Assembly: GCA_031308135.1 (NCBI GenBank) | Contig: JAHLJT010009436.1 | Span: forward strand, 125,793,355-125,857,354 | DNA: 64,000 bases | From: Acheta domesticus | Taxonomy: Eukaryota > Arthropoda > Insecta > Orthoptera > Gryllidae | Direction of reading: 5' to 3' | Notes under the pieces: generated by a model | What the model saw: the letters and a program-made list of their open reading frames with translations, nothing else | Databases searched by the model: none | Told to the model about the DNA's origin: nothing | Made by a program: the position numbers and the translations under genes | In this document: positions 33,791 to 43,432 of the stretch, piece after piece | How positions within the stretch are numbered: the first letter of the stretch is position 1 | Layout: each line of letters opens with the position of its first letter

Positions 33791-35560
33791 CAGAAAAAAT
33801 TTACTAGTCCTATTTATTGCAAATTCCTCTGATATTGTGAAAAGTGACAAATAGTACCCCTTCAAAGGAACAATATTGACGATAGACAGTTTTCCTAAAA
33901 GAAAATGTGTTGCAAACACATTGGGTCTTTAAAATAAGTCATGTAAAATTATTTGAAAAAGAAACGTATAGTTTTTTGCATAATTTGTTTGACATTTATA
34001 CAATTTATAAAAGAGCTCCAAAATTTTGGCTTTAATTTTTTCCACACATAGAATCAGGTGCACTCAGGGAATACGTAGGGCTCATATTTGTTGAACTCTC
34101 TGATTTCGAAAAATTGCAAAGGTTAAAAATAATGCGAGAAAAAAATTGCTTTTGTATCACTACTACTTTAATAAAACTTTCCCTTTATTATGGCATACTC
34201 CTTTTGATTTCTTTTGAGACAAGACATTGAGAAATATTAGTAATTGGAAAAAACATTCTAATAATGTCATTAGACAAAATCTCTCACTTATTTGACACGC
34301 GTAGCGAGAAGTTTCAAAGAAATGAAGAGCTGAAAGGAATTACAGCATTGAAATGTAGGACGGGAAAAGGCATCTATCACATCATTTGATCTCTTACGAA
34401 TATTTGTCATTTGCGAAATCTTGCGTGAAATATATGATGCATTTAAACTATTATTTTTTCAAAAACGGCTTCAAAAGGTTTCTCTATTACGTTTTTCATA
34501 TAAAGCAAATAGAGAAAAAATAGAGATATAAACGAACGAATAAGTTATAGCGATTAAAAACAGTCCAAGCCACATTTTCCTAGGACTCTTTTTTATATTC
34601 TAAAACTGAAAACAAAAAAATAACATTTCAAAATTACAATATTTATAATAGTTTTTTGTTTTAATGATATCCGTTCTCTGAAAGTTGATACTGAATACTG
34701 TTAACGAAAATTTCCAAAGTTTTGGAACTTGAACTTTGAATTGTTGTGTTTTTTTGGGGGGGGGGAGGAATTGAAGTTAACTCTCTGACTGGTAATGGAG
34801 AGGCAACGTAACTGGTGTGATAAATCTAAACACCTGGATTAGAATCCCAGCGTGGAAAAATATTGCTGTTTGGAAACACTTTTGACGGTTCTTGTGCAGT
34901 ATTAGAGCAAATATAACGTTGCTGATAGAAATAATTCGAGAGAAAAAATGTGATGTAAATCCTCCAGTTTTAATATGCCAAAGAGTAAATGTTACGTTCT
35001 TCCAGACAAATATTCAAATGTCTCACTGTGTATATTTCGCCTACAATATCACACATCATTCAATTAACAAGATAACCAGTTTATCACAGTTTCACTTAAA
35101 CATGGGATTATTTCTTACATTTAATTTTATTAATAGAAAATAAATTTAAAATATTAAATAGACGTGTTTAAATCGATTACATCAATAAATTACTTCCCTA
35201 TATTGAACATTTTTCAGATAGTGTAAAAGGTATAATTTATTGAAGGTGATGTTTAATGAAAAGTATACAAAAATAAAATTTGGTTAAATCAATGCATTAA
35301 AGAATTTGATTTAATTTACGATTTTTTAATTAACTGCGGTAAGTTAATAAGTACAATTTAGGGATTTTTGTTTGAAGTATAGCATTTCTCATGTGTAGCT
35401 GGGGAGTGAACTAAATGATCAGAAAAGGCCAACAGATTTGAGTCCATCTAGATGTCGTTATTCCTCTGCCTTCTCAATATAATATTATAATTTTACAACG
35501 ATTTCGCCTGCAGCGCTCTATTGAAGGAACTGTTATTTCATAACTGCCCACAGACTTTGC
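33791..35560. other. AT-rich sequence, no gene; one tRNA-like segment
   Basis: No coding signal. At 34785-34850, TGGTAATGGAGAGG and GGATTAGAATCCC resemble degenerate pol III A and B boxes about 40 bp apart, possibly a SINE remnant. The remainder is unassigned. Confidence 0.4.
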
Positions 35561-35809
35561 TCTTGTACTTAAAAGATTATGTGTTTCTCATACTTAATAT
35601 TCTTGCAGTTTAAGTAAAGTACTTTCGTTAAAAATACGCTCAGTTATACTAAAAAGAAAATGTTTTCCCACATATTTGCAGTATTTATATTGGCGGTGAT
35701 TAGCGATACTAATAATCTTATAACGCATTTCATTATTAACATTATATGAGGTCAATTTCACAGACAGCCCAGCAATTTCGCTTCTTCCGCCTTGATGATA
35801 TCCAGATGA

Positions 35810-35985
35810 CACTCACCTTTATGCAGCTAAAAGAAACTGTGACTTGAACTTCTACACTTCCTCGCACGAGCATCAAACGAAACATATACTACAAATCTGA
35901 CAAGTTTATCCAGAACGTCGTCTTTATATATAAAGAACAACCAACCCGGTTTTCCAGTAACCAGTTACAAAACATTGAGGCAGGT
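35810..35985. repeat. Host repeat left flank of the AATT element
   Basis: Homologous to 62810-62965 (shared landmarks AACGTCGTCTTTAT/ACTTCGTCTTTAT, then GAGGCAGG/GTGGCAGG). Together with 42260-42400 it reconstitutes one repeat copy that the AATT transposon split. Confidence 0.65.
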
Positions 35986-36528
35986 AATTCGCGACCTTAA
36001 AGTAAAAAGGTTCTATCTGCACCGCAGTAAATTTTACAGGAGAGCATTTCAAAGTTTTGTCCCTCTCTAAAACAAAAACTATTTTATTAAATGTACTGAA
36101 ACTTTGTCAGTGTACTTGACATCCAAGCACAAAACTGTGGACTGATAATTATTCTAAAAGCATTGTAACTTTGGTAGAAACCAGACCCTATTTTACAGAT
36201 AGAACCTTTTACTCTCAATATGCATTTTAAGTTCGAGCAAAAAGGTTCTATCTTTGTTGGCAGGAAAAATTTGACTGGTATATTAGTTAAATAATTGCAA
36301 ATACACATGTAACTGTATCATTTATTAAATTTTAAAGAATTCAAAGAAATGTTCTTACATTTTAGTAAAATTCTTATTTAGAGTACTCAACTTTAATTTC
36401 ATATCATTACTTAGACTTAGCCAACTAGAAGTGGAAAAAAGTAACCTATTGTAAATTACTGAAATACACTTAAATTTGAAATGATATATTACAAACACAT
36501 TAAAGTAAAATGTCGCATAGCCATAATA

Positions 36529-37090
36529 TTATTTTTGTTTTTTAAGCAATTCTATGAAGTAGGTTTGATCCAGAGTTGGCATCCATTTCAACATGTATGC
36601 TAAATCGGCTACCTTTTCCTTCTTTAAAAACTTCTCTTCACCACGTTTGCACAGGCGAATAGATGGGAAAATAAATTTTTGCCACCCATCTTCTAAAAAT
36701 GTGTGGTCGCACATTTATGGTGGAAAATTGTGAATCAGAACGTTAATTTTATACTCTACTTCAGCTTGTCTGTGAGTGAATTTTAATTGCGAAACTTGAG
36801 AGAAAGCTATTTATTAAAATTAAGATGTTTGCTGTTTTATGGAAATCCTTAAAATGCATTGTTTTCATCTGAATAATATTAAGTGGCTTTTTTCTATTTA
36901 CTGCCAAATGTATTCGCAGGAAAGAAATCGGTGACCAGAATTCACTAGCTCACAGAGCTTTCTCTATCTGGTAATGAACATTGTGTACTTCCGGAATAAC
37001 ACATGTGAGCAGCAGTAGAGTATTTCAAAACTATGTTATCGATTTGTGGGTGTATTTTTTAGAAAGTCCTTCATTGCCAGAGACATCATG
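36529..37090 (-). pseudogene. Transposase of the AATT element, C-terminal part
   Basis: Immediately beyond the 155 bp insert the frame resumes with NHMMSLAMKDFLKNTPT, then after frameshifts a decayed stretch. At 36714-36529 is the C-terminus DHTFLEDGWQKFIFPSIRLC, KKEKVADLAYMLKWMPTL, YFIELLKKQK*. The terminal block fits proteins of the same insect family. The third acidic residue region (about 36960-37000) is too decayed to identify. Confidence 0.6.
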
Positions 37091-37099
37091 TGATTATTG

Positions 37100-37254
37100 A
37101 AGTCGTAGGCTTCCGCGGCCGGAGTCATGTGGATGATCTTGGCTGTCCGGGTGACGCATACCAGCCCTGAGAAAGACCACGACAAGATGGTCGAAACGTC
37201 GGCAACACAGCCTTCAACGCGGGCGTCACCCGGACAGCCAAGATCATCATCGTC
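37100..37254 (+). mobile_element. 155 bp insert with 9 bp target duplication and hammerhead-like core
   Basis: Flanked by TGATTATTG at 37091-37099 and 37255-37263. It contains GATGATCTTGGCTGTCCGGG (from 37132) and its perfect inverse (ending 37248), arms of about 26 bp around CCTGAGAAAGACCACGACAA...GATGGTCGAAACGTCGGC. CTGA, a GACCA/TGGTC stem and GAAAC resemble the catalytic core of hammerhead ribozymes known from Penelope-like elements and related retroelements; position 8 is A rather than the conserved G, so activity is doubtful. It most likely is a short Penelope-type or retrozyme-like fragment. Confidence 0.6.
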
Positions 37255-37263
37255 TGATTATTG

Positions 37264-37328
37264 TTTTGGGGTACACAGCTGTCGCTCCACATTATAATAT
37301 GCTGATTAAATGAAATAGTTGTAGACAA
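37264..37328 (-). pseudogene. Transposase of the AATT element, second catalytic block
   Basis: The minus strand reads FNQHIIMWSDSCVPQNNNQ. The WSDxCxxQN pattern is the second catalytic Asp strand in RNase-H-like transposases of this kind. It lies between the LINE insertion on its right and a 155 bp insertion on its left. Confidence 0.65.
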
Positions 37329-37329
37329 T

Positions 37330-40310
37330 AGATATTAGTCCTTTGGCTCGACAGCCCGCTACGGGCTTTGGCCGACCAGCGGTGACCCAGCCTCTCGAAC
37401 ATGGGATAATAATAATAATAATATATTTATTAGGCTACAATTGGCTGATTGCCAGGTGGGTAACCATACGTCTGTAGCTTTACAGTACATTTACATTTGC
37501 AATTAAAAGAAACCCATTTACAATATAACACAATAAAATAAATTACAACTACTACTACGTGAAAGGATGGAACAATACAATAGATTTCTCTAGAGACCCT
37601 CAAAACCAACCGTTAACATTATTAATACTTTTAAAAAATGTGCACGTACATACACACATTCATGCTTACACGTACATACATACACATACATATACACATA
37701 CATACATACATATTCTTACACATGAATGCTCACTCACAAGTTCACACACAACCGATCACACACCTACTTATACGTGCCTACATTTACTTAAAGAAACAAA
37801 CACTTAGTTACACATAGTATGCATGCAAAGATATACATGTACATAATCATAAACATACATAAACGTAGATACATGATATACAATTTTTTAAAATTCAGAA
37901 TCATGATGTGGATTTTCCTAAGTTAGCTCTTTAAACATCTGAATTATTCCCCACACACTCTCTCACTACACTTCACCTCACTTCACTTCACTTCACTTCA
38001 CTTCCCTTCACTTCACATTCACCATATCTTTCTTCGGTTATGCCATATAACTCATTGATGTATCTTACCTCTCCACTGCACGGCACTACACTGCACGGCA
38101 CTACACTGCACTACATTTAATCTATAATACACCACACTATCAACATTACAATTTAACTTGAATTACGGATCAATGAAATTATCGCTCAGCTGCGCTATGC
38201 GGTCTAATACGTCCTCTACATGTACTGATTAAGTCTTCTTCTGAAACACCAACAGAGCCAGGAAAAGGCTCTACGACTGCTGCAGGGATTTCATTCCAAC
38301 TTTTAATCGTACGATTTACATATGAATATTTCCCTACGTCGGATCTTTGCCCTCTACTTTTTATTTTGCAAGTGTGGTCGTTTCTCCCAACTCTCGAAGG
38401 GGAGCCTAGTCTTTTGGTTATTTCTGCCCACGCAGGTGACTTACTGTACGCCTTGAAGAGGCAGCACAACCTGGCTTTTTTTTCTTCGCACACTGAGGGA
38501 CTCTATAGGTTCTGGTGGATTTGAACTAGCGGAATATCCTTTATTAATAAATTTGATTGCCTTCTTTTGAATTTTTTTCTAACTCTTCAATCTGACCTAA
38601 TCTGTAGGGATCCCATTCAGCTGATGCGTATTCAAGTATCGGCCTAACTAAAGATGTGTATCCCATTTTTCGACTCTCCATGTTCGCATTTTTAAGCGTT
38701 CTCATTATAAAGTGTAGTGACTTCCACGCTTTTCGGGCAATAGAAGTAACGTGTTTCCCCCCATCCCAGGTCCTGGCGTAATATAACACCCAGATACTTA
38801 CAACACGATACTTGTGGAATGGCTACGCCACCCATGTTGTAATTTAGAGAAACCTTCTTTGCTGATTTAGAAAAGCTTAGCGATTTACTTTTTACGGCAT
38901 TTATCTTCATTTTATTTATGATAGCCCAGGAATAAATGCTATTTAGATCGTTTTGAAGAATGAAAATATCTTCACACCGAATCTATTCGCCTATAAATTA
39001 TGCAATCGTCCGCAAATAAGCGCATTACTGACTTAATACACGATGGCAGATCGTTAATGAATGCCAAAAACAACAGCGGACCTAAAACACTTCCCTGGGG
39101 GACTCCGGACGTAATTAAGGTTTTCCTCTGAGAGTTCATGTCCAACTCGGACTTGTTGAACACGATTTATCAGAAATTCCCGTATCCATGCTACTACGCG
39201 ATGGTCAACTCCTGTAGAAGCAATTTTCGTAAGTAATATTTCATGCGAAACAAGATCAAATGCTTTTGAAAAATCTATAACAATTGCGTCTGTTCTCTTT
39301 CCCGAATCTAATGTTTCAGCAATATCTTGACATGTTGTAATAATTTGGCTTTCACAAGAGAAAGATTTTCGAAATCCATGTTGCCCTTCGTATAACCACC
39401 CTATTTTGTCCCATTCCCGGCACAAGAACTCAGCTATCAGATGTTCCATTTGTTTACAAATCACTGACGTTAGGCTCACTGGCCTATAATTAGAAATGCA
39501 CGAACGACTTCCGGTTTTAAATACTGGAACCACTATGGCCCTTTTCCAATCGTGAGGCACGCTACAATTATTTATGCTTATTTCAAATAATCGCGTCAAG
39601 TAGGTAACCATTGGTTCCCCTCCAATTTTTAATAGTTCTCCAGCGATACCATCAAACCCTGCGGATTTATTGCTTCCTATATTACGGATTCTTCGTCTAA
39701 TGAGTCGTGATTGTACTTGAAATTTTTCTCCTTCAGTTGTTCCGAACGTGTTGGGAGTACCCGATCCTAACCCGAATACCGATTTGAAATATGCATTAAA
39801 ATATTCAGCTTTACCCTTATCTGTTAGTACAAATTTTCCGTTTCCGTCTTTAATAGGCGGAATAGATTCTTTGTTTCCCCTTTTTTGTTTTATGTATCTA
39901 TAAAAATTTCTCCAGCTTGATTGCTCGTTTAATAGAATTTTACGGAGAAAATTTTCTTGCGCTATACGTTTTTGCTGTATTAGTTTGTTACGTAGATCTT
40001 TAAAGAGAGTCGCATAGAGAAGACCTTTTTTGCGATTAGCATACGCTTTCCTGACCTTTCTTTTTAGTTTCCTGATATTAGCAGTGTAATACGCTGGATC
40101 ACTATTATCTTTAACTAACTTAGTTGGTACAAACAATTCTCTGCCTACAAAAATTATTCGTTTAAATGAGTTCCAGATTTCTTCCACGTTTCTACCATGC
40201 GATTCCCAGACGCCGTAGTTTTCTATTAAGTATCCCTGAAAACCTTTTGTGTCAGCACGACTGTACTGAAATAACAGTTTGCTTGTGTTTAATAACAGTT
40301 TGCTTGTGTT
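37330..40310 (-). mobile_element. LINE (CR1/Jockey-like), 5' truncated, inside the AATT element
   Basis: Coding runs from about 40280 to 38180 on the minus strand. The 3' tail includes (CATA/ACAC)n at 37650-37760, CTTCA repeats near 37975-38010, and ends in an ATA run (37408-37425) followed by CGAGAGGCTGGGTCACCGCT-like sequence (about 37345-37400). The right boundary is marked by a 20 bp direct repeat AATAACAGTTTGCTTGTGTT at about 40271-40311. No certain target duplication was found. Confidence 0.7.
38179..40280 (-). pseudogene. LINE reverse transcriptase ORF with frameshifts
   Basis: The long frame 40187-39054 carries the pre-RT linker and RT blocks DWKRAIVVPVFKTGSRSC, NYRPVSLTSVICKQMEHL, GQHGFRKSFSCESQ, AIVIDFSKAFDLVSHEIL. 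A frameshift at about 39122 leads to [17 protein letters not shown] and [14 protein letters not shown] (catalytic FADD). Further frameshifts occur at about 38770 and 38570, through CCKYLGVILRQDLGWG, NMESRKMGYTSLVRPILEY and VNRTIKSWNEIPAAVVE. No endonuclease domain is present, consistent with 5' truncation. Confidence 0.85.
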
Positions 40311-41440
40311 GCTTGCTTATGTTTTACCTTAGGTGAGTTTTGAATTATTTTTTCCAAAATTTGGGAAACGGCATTTGCAATGTCATTTCCAGAATGGCCT
40401 GTGTCAATTTCTGTCCAAATTGCGCAATATACACCTTTCTTTGGGAAAACATGAACTGTCCTTGTTAAATAAATTTAATTTTCTCCTATAGAAGAAAATA
40501 CTTGTTTGCTCTCGTAATTCCTATCACATTTTCTAAATGAAAGGACACTACAATTGTTTGTTCATCTCTGATCTTATGATCTTCGTCTCTTTCCTTTCTC
40601 CTGTTTTTCTTGTTATCTACGTTTTCAGTGTATTTTGATTTTAAATCATTAGAAATATTATTTTCCAACTCATTAATTCTGTATTCGCATCTGTCCGCTT
40701 TGGCTGAAAGAAATCCAAATTAAATTCTTCATTAGAAATATTCCGATATATAGATAATTTTACAAATTGACATCTTTCGTTTACACAACATTCCTTGTAG
40801 AGGTCGTATGTTTTCGTGATATTGAAGTTGGAGGCGAGGCACTCCTTAGTAGTAATAGGTCTACGATAGTGGTTCTCAGTTTTTGGGAAAGATTTAATGT
40901 GTGCCCTCACTCTGTCTTTCACGTCTTTTGGTACTTTATCCTTAGTTTTGCTACCTCGATCGTACAATTTTGGTGTTCCTGTTATTTTATCTTTGTGTAA
41001 ATGTGCATTATTTATCATCCTCTGGCTTATAGAAAGTGTGTTGAGGTAGAACTTCTTACACACAATAGTTTCTTTATTTGAAACATAAAACTTGTAAACG
41101 AATGTATTCTTCTTTCGAAAGTTTAGAATATTTTCTGTTGGATTTCTTTTTTTCTGGAAAGGATCTGATGTCCTCAGTATGTAGCTGACCTTTTCAGAAT
41201 GAGTTTCCAATTTGTAAAACGAAATAAATAATCTCTCTTGATCTTCTGGAGTGACATTTAGAGTGCAGTTGTGACAACAAAAATTTCCACAATTTGTAGT
41301 TTTGTTAAATTGTTAAGCTTGATGACCTTGCCTCTGTAATTTAAATGTTCTAAGCTAGCATGATGTTTCTTCGACCCTTGCATTTTTTTCCAATCCTTCT
41401 TATTACACGATGCCACCAGATTGTGAAAACGTACAGCCAC
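40310..41440 (-). pseudogene. Transposase of the AATT element, N-terminal and middle parts
   Basis: Minus strand, in order: MAVRFHNLVASCNKKDWKK (41440 on), NCTLNVTPEDQERLF (shifted frame), YKLETHSEKVSYILRTSDP, KETIVCKKFYLNTLSISQ, KDVKDRVRAHIKSFPKTENH, YDLYKECCVNERCQFVK, NISNEEFNLDFFQPKRTD, VVSFHLENVIGITRANKY, then VYCAIWTEIDTGHSGNDIAN. I recall this block order from many uncharacterised insect proteins; I know no family name. The VSFHLENV block is where relatives, as I recall them, carry FDL, so the presumed first catalytic Asp is replaced by His. Frameshifts occur near 41270 and 40480-40660. Confidence 0.65.
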
Positions 41441-42259
41441 AACACAGCGAGATATTGAGTTCTTGAAACGGATTGGGTTTACTAGATACAGGCGCTCCTA
41501 AGGAAGGGTTAACAATACATTTACGTATTAACCGAAAAGAAGTAAAATCGTAATAATCCGGGTTGTAAACAGGATTTACGAAATCAATTTTTTTATATTA
41601 TATCAACATGTGAAGTGGAGTACAAATAGTTTGTGTCGCATAGCCTATAAATTCGTTGATTTAGCAAGACATTCACTCAGGCGTCGTACGGAATTTCCAA
41701 ATGCTCAATTTTGCCAAACTATTATAAATTCTAGATGGCTAACAATTAAACCTGATAAAGAATAAATAGTTCGATATTTATAAAAATATGTTTACCTTCT
41801 TGCAGAACTGTTTTGCTTTAACACAAACAGTGCTTACAGCACTGTTTTGCCTCGATGTCTCGTCTTCTTCAGTACTGCTGGCCGCATTAGAATCGTATTC
41901 AGAACAAGAATGCTCAAAAACAGCATTTTCAATTTCACTGTCACACAACATTGCAATTAAATCTGCTTCTCAAAAGATCTTACAATACCTGGACACTTTG
42001 CGCAGCCAACAAGATAATGTCCACATACATGTAAACAGATTGGTTTGCGCGGTGAAGCAGATAGAACCTTTTTTCCCGAACTTGAACATACGTTTTGCAG
42101 ATAGAACCATTTTACCTTATCTGTATCTCAGAAACTAAGCTTCGTAGATCAATGTAACTTGGAGGTTATGTAAATCTCATCGCTACCATTACAAATATAA
42201 CATAAAGTCATTTTTGGAAAAAATGTTAGATAGAACCTTTTACTTTAAGGTCGCGAATT

Positions 42260-42820
42260 GCTATGAGGATACATGATGTTGACTCTTCATAAGAGAGTTA
42301 CATTCATCTTAAAATATAGAAAACAGGATAAGGGAAGATAAAATGCCTATTTTGCTTTGAATACGAAAGGTTGTGAGATGGTGAAAATAATTAATGCCGA
42401 GATTCTCAAGGGAAAATCCCTGACACCGATTTTCTTTTCAAACGTCTCATCTGTCCATCTGTTCGTCAGCCCGTCAGTCTCTCCAGCCGTTTGTTCATTT
42501 GTCAGTCAGCCTTTCTCTTCACGAGACTATATGAACAAATAGCCGAATTGAATTGAATTGTGGCTTCAATAATTTTGATTAAACGTTTCCCTATAATAAC
42601 GTAACGGGCCCTTAAAATGGCGATGGTCTCACTTTCATTTAAATATATAAAATTTCCAAATTTCCAAAAGTTCATCCTTTTTTCAGCGTCTTTCTACAAC
42701 TACAAAGATAGATATTTTCTATTCTTCAAGAAATCTGTTGTTCAAAACATCTTGATATAAGGTCATGTTCAATATTTCGAGAATATGCATAGTTATTACA
42801 CTCTCGCCTTTAAGAAGGTA
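42260..42820. repeat. Host repeat right flank, then R1-like fragment
   Basis: 42260-42400 continues the repeat split by the AATT element and matches 62965-63110. 42540-42800 resembles an R1 module (TTTTTCAGCGTCTTTCTACAACTAC; GGTCATGTTCAATATTTCGAG). An insect-like GTCAGTC-rich patch (42450-42520) may be a decayed R1 microsatellite. Confidence 0.45.
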
Positions 42821-43289
42821 GTGTCGGTAGGGACGGATAACACTTACTTCTCAATTCATCAATATTGTTTTCGGGTAGTCTTTTCCAGGCAGGTTTTCTC
42901 TCGTTTTGACTCCGCTTAGTTTGTCTGGGATAGTAAGTCCTCTGACCATTTATTTCAATTGCTGTTACTGCAGCAGTGTATAAAGTAAGTTGAACTTCTG
43001 ACAGATTTTGCTGTGCACTCAGCTACTCTTTCAAAGCGTCATTGATTTGGGAAAGAACTACTTTGGCTTTATTTACTTTACATAAAACCGGTATTGCTGG
43101 TCTGTTTAAAGGATCGACTTGACTGTAGTACGCAAGAAGAGTGCTGAATTTTTCTTTCACTTTGTCTCCTCCTCTGGATCTCCATCATCTCCAGAGTTCA
43201 GTACTATTTTGCTGCTTTCTATTTGTTCATTTGTACTGACATTTAGTAGCCATGAGTTTTCGACTTCCTGCCTCAGTAGGCCTACAGAT

Positions 43290-43325
<36 letters not shown>

Positions 43326-43432
43326 CTCTAAATCACGACTAAAGATGTTATCTGTCGGCTGAATATAAAATCTACTCCAGGTTGCAACCAGCTACCTAAA
43401 GAGTAGATCTAGGGACTTCGGTGTCTCTACAA
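42821..43432. other. No gene; ATT microsatellite
   Basis: An ATT repeat at about 43288-43326. The remaining sequence has no recognisable coding content. Confidence 0.5.

Larger units (their letters stand above)
35990..42255 (-). mobile_element. DNA transposon with AATT target duplication and about 30 bp TIRs
   Basis: The left end CGCGACCTTAAAGTAAAAAG...GTTCTATCT (35990-36018) is repeated inverted at 42255 with a single 1-nt indel. Direct AATT copies flank it (35986-35989, 42256-42259). The motif AGATAGAACC recurs near the ends (36011, 36198, 36244; 42059, 42099, 42228; both orientations on the left). The related unoccupied site at 62941-62975 has one AATT. The minus strand encodes a decayed RNase-H-like transposase in pieces. 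Removing a LINE (about 37330-40310) and a 155 bp insert leaves about 3.1 kb. I could not place it in a named superfamily. Confidence 0.85.

Noticed and set aside
37091..37263. CRISPR or bacterial-type inverted repeats
   Set aside because: The sequence is clearly eukaryotic and the arms belong to a single short retroelement-like insert.
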